Positions 1-9,752 of a stretch of 17,246 nucleotides of DNA are shown here, one piece after another (position 1 is the stretch's first letter; each line of letters starts with the position of its first letter). The notes under the pieces were generated by a model. The model searched no databases. It was not told the origin of the DNA and saw only the letters and a list, made by a program, of their open reading frames with translations. The DNA comes from Psilocybe azurescens. Lineage: Eukaryota > Basidiomycota > Agaricomycetes > Agaricales > Agrocybaceae. The stretch is from the NCBI GenBank assembly GCA_023853785.1, contig JAJIRX010000251.1, positions 1 to 17,246 of the forward strand, in the 5' to 3' direction. The position numbers and the translations under genes are program-made.

Positions 1-2757
1 AGCATAAAGGATACAAAATCGTTCCTGCTTTGGGATGTTGTTGCGGTCATACATCTATCAGACTCCGCTGATGGGGATCCAGGTCATCTCCGGCCTTCTG
101 ATTGGGTGCTGAGTATGTCCGGAAGTCGAGAACATTTCCTAAAGCGACGAGGTTGCATAAAGAAAGCAGGTTGACCAAACCCGAGAATGTTGTAATATCT
201 GGTAGGTGATGGCAGGCGTCTAGAAACAAGATTGGATCAGATCGGAATGGAATAAGAAGCTATAGGATTGTACCAGATTGAACAAGCTTTTTTCCAGGAA
301 GCCCAAGCGACAAAGTCAACAATGCGCCGCAGAAGCTGGCGCGGCGATAATGGACTGTGTTCGTTAAGAACTGATCCATGACGAAGCTATGTATAATGCT
401 CTCTGCTGTCTTCTCCATGAGAGACGTGAGATAGAAGTGGCCGCCATGAATGATAGTTGGCTCTTTCCCATAAACAGCATGGGGCTGGTTGGCGCGCATT
501 AGCCTTCAAAAAAATTAGATATTATAACTTTTAGTTGAACGAAGAACAGGAACTCACAGTAAATCTCCTTTAGTGAGATAAATAGCTTCTAGATCGTATT
601 TGGCCTTGTCTTTATATCGATCAAGGTAGAAGCCTTCGTCAAAAGACATGACGAGAAGAGAGGTAATTCATGACGTTCCCGATAAAGTATCCAGAGTTTT
701 CCTCCCATATTACGAGACCACGAGTGTTAAATCCATCGGAGTCAATATGAAAGAAAGTGATAGTGTTACCAGAGCCCAACAGAGCCCAGCAAGTATCGGT
801 TGTGGGAAATGTTTCGCTCGACAGAGAGCCAGGTCGTCCACGTGTGTGGTGCCATGCGTGAGAATCTGATGAATATGGGGATGGCGCAGTGCTCTCGTGA
901 CACAAGGGCAAATCTAGGACGTTCATTATGCGACCTCGATTACTGAGTGCTTCGTCCAAAAATCTTGGAGCGTGCCAGTGATCGTGGTGGGGATGTGCAT
1001 TTCCATCATGTCGATGTCATCTGTATCCACCTCTTTCTGAGGCTTTGCACTGTTTTGTCGATTTTGTGTATTCAGACTTTGGTTTTCCTCGCAGACTGCA
1101 ACGTCAGATCCTTGCAAAGAATAGTCTAGTGGGGTGTTGCATCAATATTGACACAAACGGAGTCGACCATGCACTGACCTTGAATGGACACAGGGCTATG
1201 GAGGGGATGAATGAAGTCAAGACCCTTTGCGTCAAATTTGTGGTCAGGAACGGGAACACCCCTGACGACGATATTTTTTGGGCAGCAAGTGAATGAAGTT
1301 TGTTGTGCGGCATATTCAAGAATTCTTCGTAGGACAAAACCGCTATCACCGACCTGCAAGGGTCAGCAATATGCAGGGGCCGGCCATGAATGTATGACTT
1401 CTCAATGCCAGACATTATTTCCTCAAATCGCATCACATAGTCTGTAAACTTCAGAAAGATAGCGGTAACTATAAGCAATATGCAGATCAAAATCAGAAAA
1501 CTCACATGGAACTCAGGTTCCAGAACGAATTCCTCTCCAGTAGGACCAAAGACTGTATAGGACTTGTTACATTTGTGTCGTAACAGCACACGTTCAGGCA
1601 GTTTAGCGTCAGCTTCCTCTTCTCCTCTTCCTTTATCGGTCGCTGTAATATGTATAGTCAGTCACAAGTGGTGTTAAGACAGTTTCATTGACTTACAAGG
1701 GCCTCAAGATTGTCTGGCTCCCACGAGGACGAAAGACTAATCAATTCAAGATCGATTGGATCTAGTTTCAAGCCCTGAGCTGTCAGCTTAGCGTCCTTTC
1801 TTGTCGGAAAAGGATGAAGATGGGGGGGCGATTCAGTGTTTTTAAGGCTGACGAAATAGGTTTCTTTGGCAGGGCTGGAACAGGCGTTACCAAAGTGGCT
1901 GTTCTTGTCTTCTGGCTGGAATTGCGAGCCGACGACTTTGTTACCAAAGCTATTTCCGGCACACCTAGGCGGAGCGAGTCCTGAATTCGTGTGGATTGAC
2001 GCATCGGAGCGGGTTTATCGATGTCCATATCTTCGTCACTCCCCTGATTTTCATCCCCTCCATCGACATCCATCTCCGTTTCATTGAGATCGCTTTCCTC
2101 TTCTTCCTCTCCGCTCTTTCTGCGTTCATCGCTTCCATCCTCCCCTTCTCCGTCTACCTCGCTTCCATCCCCCTTCTCCGGCTACCTCGCTTCCATTCCC
2201 CCTTCTCCGTCGACCTCGCTTCCATCCCCCTTCTCCGTCTACCTCTCCTTCTTCATCGTCTGTTCCTCCCTCCTCCTCGACATTGTCCGCTCCTCCCTCC
2301 TCTTCTGCATTGTCTCTTTTCTCAACGGAGGAATTTGAAGTTGGGACGTTGTTTGTACGCGTCTCAAGCACATCCATTAAATCATCCAAACTTTCCATGT
2401 GTTCTCCCAGAGGAGCTAATTCTCCTCCAGAGTCGACACGTTCAGTCTGCCCAATACATACGGCTTGATCAGTGCCGTTAAGGACAAAATGACTGGGCAT
2501 ACGCTCGGGCATATCCCGAATGGCGAGGTCATGGAGTCCACTTGAATCTACATCCATATGGGCATGGTCCACAGTTTCTTGGCTGCTAGGAGACTTTGCT
2601 GCAGATAGGTTGGCGCCACTAAGAACCGACCTCCCTCTAATTGTCTGGGAGGATGACGAGGAGCCTGCTAATGAACCATCCACAGATTAATCATGTAACT
2701 GGATAAAAAACAAAGCTAAGAAGAAAGGCTCACGCAAGAAAAACCAAGATCTCTCAT
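1..2757 (-). pseudogene. JmjC/cupin-like (putative Fe(II)/2-oxoglutarate dioxygenase fold) protein gene, frame-broken, 3' end outside window
   Basis: Seen: an acidic, Ser-rich N-terminal part (about 2690-1780; motif RQSTRIQDSLRLG near 2000), then helical exons, then a JmjC-like core. The core has DSHAWHHTRGRP, a Trp-containing strand, FHIDSDGF (HxD, near 735-760), NQPHAVYG (distal His, near 480) and HGGHFY. It is followed by LLSLCNLVALGNVLDFRTY (about 90-150), typical of a mushroom-specific JmjC-like family as I remember it. Phase-consistent introns: 1643-1696, 1449-1505, 1126-1178 and 504-557. At about 49 the coding frame meets a GT donor, so the gene continues past base 1. Frame breaks: the minisatellite 2130-2244, G7 at 1822-1828, A5 at 958-962, A4 at 641-644, near 341-346, and T6 at 288-293. 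Inferred: a nuclear or cytoplasmic protein with possible oxygenase chemistry, substrate unknown. The 5' end is uncertain: an ATG at 2757 opens a short exon, but its phase does not fit the next exon. Confidence 0.72.
2130..2244 (-). repeat. Coding minisatellite, four units of 30, 28, 29 and 28 bp
   Basis: Four tandem copies start at 2130, 2160, 2188 and 2217. On the plus strand each begins CGCTTCCAT and continues with a C-run, TTCTCCG and a CTACCT-like end. On the coding strand they give acidic Gly-Glu-Val-Asp-Gly type repeats in one frame and Trp-Lys-Arg-Gly-Arg repeats in another. The length differences lie in the G-run of the coding strand. The total of 115 bp is 1 modulo 3, so the frame entering from upstream (ending at a stop near 2126) is not the acidic frame that leaves the array downstream. 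Confidence 0.85.
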
Positions 2758-2778
2758 TTCCAGAAAGAGCAGACTGAA

Positions 2779-4158
2779 TCAATGGCCAGGGAGAGCTTTC
2801 TTTAATTTCTCCAAAACGTCACTGGGGTTTAAAACGCCATCGGCCATTGCTAATATCACCTCCCATAAGACCATTTCCACCTTCAATAGTGCTTCGGGTT
2901 TTCCGTTTCCAAGGCGAGATGAAATGCGCAAAATCGTATTTCGATTCCAAGACTTTTTGGCAAGGAGCAGGGGAAAAAGTAAATAAAGTGGCGATATAGC
3001 CACGGATAAATGAAATGGTGCGCGTAAACGATGCAAGACTGACACCCCCGGACGCGGGTTAGAGTGTGCTTATTGGCGATGGTCCTAACGAAGGCATCCA
3101 GTTCTTTGAGGAAAACTTTCTCTTGTTCCGTTGGGGCCTGTCTTCACGACCATGTGAGTATGCAAAAAGTGTAAAGAAAAGCTCGCTTACTGAATAACTT
3201 CGTCGTTAATCTGGTCAGGGAGATCAGGTAAACTGGTATACTGAAAACTTTTCTCTTTGATAAAAGCCAAGTGAGTAGCAGCGACAGTTAAATTGCAAAC
3301 AATTTTGTTTTGCGCTAAGGTATTTCCATTCGCTTTTAGGAAGTGGAGTAGACGCCGGCTACTGGTACTATCCAGAGCAACCGAGTGATCATTCAAAGCT
3401 CCGCCAAGGAAACCCTGAAAACGCCAACAACTGCTGCGGCCAGTTGGTAAGGCGTTCGTATCCATGCTGGTTTGCAAACCAAGTTAAACCAAAAAAAAAG
3501 TAACAACAGGATTCAAAATGCTCGTACCAGGGGTTCAATTCCAGACAAATCTACAAGCCTCATCATTATGGGGGTCTTCTCACCCAAACTCCTGAGCTGA
3601 CGCTAACAGGTCCAAGAGCCTATAGAGGCACAAGAACGAACATAGCCTCCCATGCTGAGCAGCATTCCAGTTGTCTCGACTGAGCGGCTTTGAAGCGATC
3701 TCCATAGTAGCAGTCCCAGGTGCTGTCGGCGTGGTTTCGATTTTAAGGAGCTCCTCATGTCCTGGAACTGCAGGTAATTGCCACTAAGGGCCAAAACACC
3801 GCGTTCGTACGACAAAAATGTGTCACCATGGCCTAATATAATATCAACATTTTATCGTGGAGAAATGAAAAAGAACAGTAGCACCTGGAAAGATGCCCAA
3901 TGAGATTTCAACTGTGTGAGATCCTCGTCTTTACCTGATGTTAATACATCAGTTACGAAGCCCAGTTTATTGAAGACAGGCGATGACAACCGCCTTCGCG
4001 GTCAAAGATCCACAGGGGACAGGAGCAACAGGAGCTAGGAAAAAGTAAACAAGAAATATCAAAAATAGTGGTAAAGCACATACATGCGTTTGACACCATT
4101 GAAGTTTGATACCCTCAAGTGTTGGTAGAAAAGACGGAGCGGCGTAGTACTTCAGCAC
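2779..4158 (-). CDS. Unrecognised multi-exon coding block directly upstream of the JmjC-like gene (possible N-terminal part of it)
   Basis: I do not recognise this protein. An exon ending KSHWASFQ (near 3885) joins in phase to WQLPAVPGHEELLKIE (from about 3790) and on to RLLDLLASAQEFG. A GT-AG intron at 3467-3583 then joins in phase to MDTNALPTGRSS and a helical stretch ending DQINDEVIQ (3187). Next come EQEKVFLKELDAFVRTIANK and a hydrophobic run, HLSVAISPLYLLFPLLLA, that may be one membrane or buried helix. The block ends LEKLKKALPG and a TGA at 2779-2781. The frame breaks at the C5 run 3045-3049: one more base would restore a continuous reading. Only about 20 bases separate this stop from the first ATG of the next block, and a one-base shift there would read into the next exon with a fitting splice phase. 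One single gene is therefore plausible. The first exon (about 4080-4158) has no clear ATG and is uncertain. Confidence 0.5.
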
Positions 4159-4431
4159 GCTAACACTACCGATTTGTAAGCATGTGCAGTTGAATACGCA
4201 TCATTTTCTAAATATAGTGACCTGCATACTGTTATGCAGCCCGAAATTAGTTGATGTGATCAATTTGTCACTTCGAACCTTATTTCTTGTCAGTTTTGTT
4301 CTGTCGGGACGGATCTTGTGCATGGAAGTGTTGGTAACAATGGCATATGTAATTATTTATTGAATTAAAAGCAACTATGAGACTATTTTATTCCAATGGC
4401 TCCTCCTATTTCTGAAGATATACATGATCGT
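4159..4431. other. AT-rich intergenic stretch, no gene seen
   Basis: Lies upstream of the leftward coding block and left of the first large repeat. It would hold the promoter of the leftward gene, but I see no convincing motif beyond AT-rich tracts (for example around 4345-4375). Confidence 0.5.
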
Positions 4432-4703
4432 TGAGATGTTTGTGCGGGGTGTCTTTGTAATCGCCCAATACATACAACACCCAATCAAATATATATATTG
4501 ATGAGTTCGATCTGGGAGGGTAAGCATTGAGGCTTACGACAATAACTGGTTTTAGCAAAGTACTGACTGAGGCATTTCTTCGGTAGTAATCACTAATAGT
4601 CGGATAACCTGCTAGACAAGAAAGTACACACAAGGCGCTGAAATATGAAGGGTGATCTCTCACGGTGAGCGTGACCACCAAATATCAAGAGCGATATCTT
4701 GTA

Positions 4704-4853
4704 GTGAGGGTTATCACCAATATCAAGGGGATCGCTTTTTGTGGGCGAGTGCACACGGGCACTAATAATATCAAAGGCGATCACTCGCAATGAGGGCGAT
4801 CTCCAAATATCAAGTGGATTGCTTTTGGGGGCGAGTGCACACGGGGCACTTAT
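4704..4853 (+). repeat. Two-unit tandem duplication, about 87 bp, inside copy 1
   Basis: Unit 1 begins GTGAGGGTTATCACC at 4704 and unit 2 TGAGGGCGATCTCC at 4791. Both run through an ATATCAAG stretch, a GATCGC or GATTGC box and GGGCGAGTGCACACGGG(G)CACT. The second large copy carries one equivalent block near 9575-9630. Confidence 0.7.
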
Positions 4854-5110
4854 CAGATTGCTTTGTTATTCTTTTAAAAATCAAACTCAAAATATAAAAA
4901 ACTATGAGCGATCGCCCCTATTACGAGTACAACGTATTCTTAGTTCCTCTAAGCGAGTGGGCACACAAGTTCACAGTCCTTAATTACAATGGGCAACGTA
5001 TTGCACAGACGGATTTCTTTGACAGTCGTCCCTAGTTACTATGAGCAACCGCTAGCCGTATAGGGTTCTAACCCGCACTGAACAATCCCCAGGGCAGTCC
5101 ACGGATGACT

Positions 5111-5117
5111 TATAAAA
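5111..5117 (+). promoter_or_regulatory. TATA box in the LTR-like block, copy 1
   Basis: TATAAAA within GACTTATAAAAGCCTGC, conserved in position with copy 2 (9997-10003) despite the sequence divergence around it. In an LTR this would drive rightward transcription from about 25-30 bases downstream. Activity is an inference. Confidence 0.35.
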
Positions 5118-5700
5118 GCCTGCTTATCAAGTCTAATAGCCCTGACATTGAATATAACAATCGCGATCGCTCACTAAACCAGGTACCGCCTAATATCTTA
5201 TGGTGAACTGTAGTGTTCGATTTCTTATCACACAAATTACTAATTCTTGAAGTATTAACACGTATGTTCTTATTCAAAGTAGATTCTGATATCAAATTTG
5301 GGGCGTAGATTACTTGGTTCCTATTCTAGGATACAGGACTGTTTATATAGACTAAATAGATGCCTTGGTTTGTGATGATTGAAATAGACCAACAGAAACG
5401 GAAGGAAATGGGTTGCGTGCTGCCTAGCCTTTGCTGCACCCATTATAATAGTGGAAAGTACTAGTTTTCCTAGGCTACAGCGCTTATTTGAAGATAATAT
5501 CAAGTTACCTATAGTATCGAGTGGCGATCGCTAACTGGGCAATCCCTCACTCACGTCGGCTGCATTGCAAATCACAAGTATTATGGTCGGATCTAGTAGT
5601 CCACCATATGTTGAGTTGTAGACAAGATTTCAATTGCCAATGCATTGGGTCCGTGGGGCGATCTCCCGTGTGGCACAGTGATGTTTGACTACCAAGCAGG

Positions 5701-5802
5701 TGATCGCCTAATTTAGTGGACAGCTTTTGTGATTTCTGGGCACAGGGATCGCCTTTGATAATTAATAAGGTTTCCGCCACTCGGCGATCACTTGTGAGGG
5801 AC
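5701..5802 (+). repeat. Internal direct repeat, first unit (partner 6007-6108)
   Basis: About 100 bases repeated at an offset of 306 with roughly ten differences. Both units contain GATCGCCTAATTTAGTG, AATTAATAAGGTTTCCGCC and a closing CGATC(A/G)CTTGT. Because of this duplication the minus strand shows two similar ORFs, which I do not regard as genes. Confidence 0.8.
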
Positions 5803-6196
5803 AGGTGTGACATCTGTTACAAACTTAACGACCATGGAATGCGGGGACGTATGAATTGAATAAAATCACACAGATAGTAGTAGTAGTTCACCTCGTCAAT
5901 CCACTTAAAGTTGTATTTTTCTGAAACTTTAGACATATATCTTGTACGCCAAGTTTTTGCATATGGTTCAGAATGATAGATAGTGGGAATATTTGGCCTG
6001 AGCGGGCGATCGCCTAATTTAGTGAACAGCTTTTGTGATGTCTGCGCACAAGGATTGCCTTTGATAATTAATAAGGTTTCCGCCGCTTGGCGATCGCTTG
6101 TACGGGACTGATGGGTGTTACCCTTTGTAAGATCCAAGGTCACTTCTTCTTAGGAGTTCTCCCTTGTGCGGGACTGATGGCATTGTCAACAGTGCA
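5727..6196 (+). repeat. 470 bp near-identical direct repeat, unit 1
   Basis: Matches 10221-10690 with no indel (constant offset 4494). I count two mismatches by eye: T/A near 5734 and A/G near 5867. The match ends abruptly after CAACAGTGCA. It contains two exact GCGATCGC octamers, at 6006 and 6090. Confidence 0.95.
6007..6108 (+). repeat. Internal direct repeat, second unit (partner 5701-5802)
   Basis: Second member of the 306-offset pair. Its flanking boxes are perfect GCGATCGC octamers where the first unit has TGATCGCC and GCGATCAC. Confidence 0.8.
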
Positions 6197-6205
6197 AACG
6201 AAACG

Positions 6206-6427
6206 ATGATGTCTTCATTGAAAAGCGGCCAGAAGCTGAAAAAGTATACGAGCTCTTGTAAGCGCCATCCAAATGCCAGTGATTGCCCAAGAACGAACAA
6301 AAATGGTACACCTGAAGACACAGACAACGTTGAGAGGTCCAAATGCCCAGATGGTTCTTCAGATATGTCAGTTAATGAGCCTGCACAGAAGAAAAACATG
6401 GGGAGCATTGGTCACCAACAAAACTAA
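6206..6427 (+). CDS. Small ORF, uncertain, 73 aa, hydrophilic
   Basis: Starts at ATG 6206 (MMSSLKSGQKLKKYTSSC) and ends NMGSIGHQQN before TAA. It is Lys/Ser/Asp/Cys-rich with no recognised domain. It begins ten bases right of the end of the 470 bp repeat, in DNA absent from copy 2. Another frame reads NDDVFIEKRPEAEKVYELL just before a GTAAGC donor-like site at about 6257, so the real coding content, if any, could be an exon in that frame instead. Treat as an unproven gene fragment. Confidence 0.2.
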   Translation: MMSSLKSGQKLKKYTSSCKRHPNASDCPRTNKNGTPEDTDNVERSKCPDGSSDMSVNEPAQKKNMGSIGHQQN

Positions 6428-6559
6428 GAAGACCTGAAAGGTTTGTCTGATGCATTAATCAACTACTAAATTAAACCCAGGAGTACATTAGTTCTCTTTT
6501 AATTACAAGTTTCGAGTTCATGCCACTTTTCATTAACTAAATGCACTCATCAATTCATC

Positions 6560-6838
6560 AATAGAGATCGTGCGAAAGAACATCATGTGAAAGAACCTAA
6601 CATGAAAGAAAGTTAATAGAGATCACGCTAAAGAACGTAATGTAAAAGAATGTAAATAGAGATTATGCGAGAGAACCTAATGTGAAAGACATTAATAGGG
6701 ATCATGCGAAAGGACTTAGGCATGCTTGTCAATGGAGATCAAGCGAAAGAACATGGAGACCTAAACATACTCGTCAATAGAGTTCATGCGAAAGAAACTA
6801 GACATACTCATCAATAGTGATTATACGAAAGAACCTGG
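6560..6838 (+). repeat. Degenerate minisatellite, seven units of mostly about 39 bp
   Basis: Units are anchored on AATAGAGATCATGCGAAAGA-like sequence starting at 6560, 6615, 6655, 6694, 6731, 6776 and 6813 (spacings 55, 40, 39, 37, 45 and 37). The unit tail is CTAACATGAAAGAA-like in the left half and AGACATACTCATC-like in the right half, so a unit variant has spread within the array. No coding sense is seen. Confidence 0.8.
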
Positions 6839-6989
6839 ACCGACTCACAACAACTGTGGAATGTGGAATGCAGTTCAATTCAATAACTTGGGTTGGTGAA
6901 AATGCCAATTGCTGGGGTAAATGGGGGTCGTGAGTCAAGGACACTAAGAAATGAACTTAAGGCACTCACTATCAGAGGATCCAGGCGCG

Positions 6990-7340
6990 TGAATGTGAAA
7001 GGCGTGAACAGGGTTGTAAGTTGAGAGCAAGGAGGGCTTACACAGGGTTGTGAGCTACGAGCGTGGAAGGCATGAATTTTCACCAACAGGAAGGCTTGAA
7101 TGATGTTGTAAGGCGCCAACAGATGGGGAAGGCTGGAACGAGGAAAGCTTGAACAGGGTTGTAAGGCGCTACGAACAGGAAAGGCTTGAATGGGGTTGTA
7201 AGTAAGGAAAGCTTGAACGGGAATGGGGAATACTCGAACTGGTTTTTCAGACACGAACATGGAAGGCTTGAAAGGGGTTGTAAGTCATGAACAGAGGAAG
7301 TGCAAACGTGGACCATGGAAGGCTTACAGGGTTGTGCCAA
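6990..7340 (+). repeat. Second degenerate minisatellite (GGCTTGAA...GGGTTGTAAG units)
   Basis: Seven recurrences of GGGTTGTAAG or a close variant, at about 7011, 7045, 7103, 7156, 7193, 7275 and 7329. Each is preceded by GGCTTGAA- or AGCTTGAA-like sequence. Spacing is irregular (34-82 bases). The purine-rich composition keeps minus-strand frames open (Pro/Phe/Ser-rich ORFs over 6880-7598) that start at non-ATG codons; these are by-products of the repeat. Confidence 0.75.
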
Positions 7341-7895
7341 GAATGGGGAGAACTCATCCTCACGACGACATTTTAGACAATGATCTAGCTGAAATATTGG
7401 TTTGTTCAATGATGTTGAGTGCAAGGGGAAAGATGATGAGGATGGTGGGTTGGTGGGCAAGGGAAAGGAGAACGATGTTAGGCAGGTTATAAGGACAAAA
7501 GGAAAGGACACGAGGTGAGACCTGGTGAACCACGGGAAATCAGGGGGGCGTTGACACGTGCTGTAAAGATACCAGACATGTACAGTCAGCAAGTCCATCT
7601 TGTAACACGCTGACTCATACTGATCACGTCATGCGTCAACTACTCGTGGCCATGCACTCGCACAATGAGTCTATAGTGGATAAGACCTTGGTCAATCTAC
7701 ACGCCGTGAAAACATATGAACCACTGCCTTATGCTTGACTCTGGTTCGAAGACTTGTCTTCCAGAAAGGAGGATCCAGAATGATTGGAAACCTTGGAGCG
7801 GACCTCATTAATGAATTATGGGACTGACTGCGGGATGAATGCACAGACGAACTCATTGAGGGGTTCTCTAAATCGATTTTATTCCACAGGGACAA
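7341..7895. other. No convincing gene
   Basis: Only short or non-ATG frames. A minus-strand Ser/Arg-rich frame at 7692-7895 could be an exon continuing the ORF at 7896-8321, but I see no supporting motif. Confidence 0.5.
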
Positions 7896-8321
7896 TTACA
7901 TAAGTGTACCGCACCCATATCTACTCCGTTTATGTAAAATGCATATTTTCCTAAACCTTGGAGAGCGTATAATCCTTCTTTGGAGAAGTATCTTAAAGTG
8001 CATATCGACTGACGATGTATCAACTTGGGACTGGGCAACTCTTACTGGAGATTTTGGAAAAACACAGAAAATTAGTGGCAGGATCAACACTCCTCTTTTA
8101 AAATTCTTCCATTGACCTCCTAGAAACCCTGCTGTACCGATCTCGAGCAGATACTCAAGTTCAAGGCAACTGAATATTTCCATTACCTCTGTGAGATTGG
8201 ATGAGCATTCCTTCACATTATACTTCCTGAAAAATACTGACACCATTTCTGCAGATTTGTTTGTTGTGCTCGAACAATCAAACAGCAACGCCTCACTGGT
8301 GCTCAGATCTGCGAAGCCCAT
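7896..8321 (-). CDS. Hypothetical protein ORF, 141 aa
   Basis: Opens at an ATG at 8321 (MGFADLSTSEALLFDC) and ends CGTLM at a TAA. It is the longest ATG-started frame in the middle of the window and has a plausible globular composition. The stretch LTEVMEIFSCLELEYLLEIG resembles the amphipathic helices of fungal leucine-rich or F-box-like proteins, but no diagnostic motif is present. Upstream on the same strand an ATG near 8432 followed by a GTAAGC donor and a 61-base intron-like stretch suggests a missing first exon, but the phase does not fit. Function unknown; it may be a gene fragment. Confidence 0.3.
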   Translation of the reverse strand: MGFADLSTSEALLFDCSSTTNKSAEMVSVFFRKYNVKECSSNLTEVMEIFSCLELEYLLEIGTAGFLGGQWKNFKRGVLILPLIFCVFPKSPVRVAQSQVDTSSVDMHFKILLQRRIIRSPRFRKICILHKRSRYGCGTLM

Positions 8322-8470
8322 CCATATCTAGTGTGGTTTGTTGAAGGGTATCAACATCTTTATCATCAACAACATATGGATCGCTTACATTTGTGTCGGC
8401 CCTCCCTTCATACACTCCTCCATGTCTGCCCTGAAGTCAGGTGAATCAGGCCAGGAACCTACTTACCAAG

Positions 8471-8590
8471 TTCACAATCGAACGTGCCATTGGAGATCCT
8501 GATCAACAGACCGGACAGCCATCAAATTCAAAATTGAACATGTCACTGGAGATCTTGAACAACAGATCGAACAGCCATCAAATTCATTTG
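8471..8590 (+). repeat. 56 bp tandem duplication (two units plus a partial start)
   Basis: Units begin TTCACAATCGAAC at 8471 and TTCAAAATTGAAC at 8527. Both end AACAGCCATCAAA, with about 10 substitutions between them and no indel. A third unit starts (TTCATTTG) and is lost. The surrounding plus-strand frame (8441-8782) lacks an ATG at its start and the period is not a multiple of three, so coding is unlikely. Confidence 0.8.
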
Positions 8591-9335
8591 CTAACCTCAG
8601 TCATATTTCCGGTCTCAAATCAATATGCCCTAAAATTGACAACACTGCCCATCATTCTTTGCCCACTTATTTGCATGATGGATACATTCCTGGCTCCGAG
8701 ACAGAAGAGACCCACAAATTTCCAGGGTGCTGAAAGGCAAATTATGGAGACACGGTTCCAGAGATCTTTTCTCAGAAAATAGGGGAATCGTGTCTAGCAG
8801 ACGGGCAGATTACAAGGAGTATATGTGCTTATGGGCACGGTAATACACAATCAACTCGTTGCACGATGTTGCTCACACTGTGATTTAATGGAACCCATAG
8901 CACGCCCTCGTTATCCGGCTGAATTTTAAAAATAAAGTCGCATTCTATTTAAATTTAATATACCTTTCCAGAAAACCCAAGCGTGTTCTAATACGTGAAA
9001 ATATTATTGAGAATCATGAAATTTTGGTCTGTTCTTTTCATGTAGGACATTACAGAATTAATCGGGCATCCTGACCTTCAACCCCGCTTCTTTCCACTCT
9101 TTATATTCTATACATCCCCCCACCGCTGGCTTTTCCTTGCCACAAATTTCTAGATAAATTTCCATGATAACTCTCTAGCAACGTCAAAGCGTCTGCCACT
9201 CGTCCCTGCTGTGTAGCCTACAAAACAAGTGTTTACAATTGTATAAATTCATAGAATATATGTCTATATGGAGGTTGTACCAATGCATGTGGCAGGAACC
9301 AGTGGATAGGAATCGGTGTGCCATCATGTATACGG
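8591..9335. other. AT-rich non-coding stretch, nothing assigned
   Basis: Holds short AT-rich tracts (about 8925-8965, 9095-9170) and no frame with a recognisable motif. Copy 2 of the composite repeat begins at its right end. Confidence 0.5.
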
Positions 9336-9752
9336 TGAGATGTTTAGTGCGGGGTGCCTTTGTAATTGCCCAATACACAACACCCAATCAAATATTTATA
9401 TTGATCAGTTCCATCTGGGAGGGTAAGCTTGTAAGGCTTATTACAATAACTAGTTTAGCAGAGTACAGACTTAGACGATCGCTCTTGGGTGATCACTAGT
9501 AGCTAGAGAACTCTTTTAGACAGACGAGTACACACAAGGCACTGAAACAGTAAGGGCGATCTCTCTATGTGAGGGTGATCACCAATATCAAGGGGATCGC
9601 TCTTGGGGCGAGTGTACACGGGACACTTAACAGTTCTCTTTATAAAACACAAACCCAAACTATCAAACACTATAAGCGATCACCCGTATTAACACTTAGT
9701 AGATCCTTAGTTCCTATAAGCAACTGGGTACACTAGTCCACAGTCCTTAGTT

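Larger units (their letters stand above)
4432..5294 (+). repeat. LTR-like block, copy 1 (863 bp)
   Basis: TG...CA ends with imperfect inverted tips (TGAGAT / ATATCA) and an internal TATAAAAG. It matches 9336-10178 with many substitutions and short indels. Inside it an approximately 87 bp tandem duplication (starting 4704 and 4791) repeats a block with ATATCAAG and GGGCGAGTGCACACGG; copy 2 has this block once. Confidence 0.5.
4432..6196 (+). mobile_element. Composite repeat copy 1 (LTR-like block, leader and terminal 470 bp block)
   Basis: Homologous in order and orientation to 9336-10690. The first part, 4432-5294, has TG at its start (TGAGATGTTT) and CA at its end (TCTGATATCA), with a TATA box inside, as in fungal LTRs. 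After it come 42 bases (5295-5336) shared with copy 2, then 390 bases absent from copy 2 (5337-5726), then 470 bases shared almost perfectly. I see no reverse transcriptase, integrase, protease or transposase sequence and no purine-rich tract before the LTR-like block, so this is a non-autonomous or truncated element of uncertain class. The precise left boundary rests on where the two copies stop matching. Confidence 0.55.

Noticed and set aside
2126..2683. A stand-alone 185 aa protein ending in Trp-Lys-Arg repeats
   Set aside because: It begins at GTG and ends only because the minisatellite shifts the frame. Its first part fits as an exon of the JmjC-like gene.
5817..6143. A 108-codon minus-strand frame with the same peptide again at 10311-10637, suggesting a conserved duplicated gene
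   Set aside because: The frame starts at GTG, lies wholly inside the near-identical 470 bp repeat, and its similarity to a neighbouring frame at 5547-5813 comes from the internal 306-offset repeat. Identity reflects recent copying of DNA, not protein constraint.
6560..7340. CRISPR-like array
   Set aside because: Units are degenerate and directly joined, with no constant repeat and unique spacers; the genome is eukaryotic.
7080..7598. A 172 aa Pro/Phe-rich minus-strand protein
   Set aside because: Non-ATG start; the frame stays open because of the purine-rich minisatellite, and no motif is present.
8441..8782. A 113 aa plus-strand protein
   Set aside because: Starts at GTG with a stop just upstream and crosses a 56 bp tandem duplication that shifts the frame of the repeated peptide.
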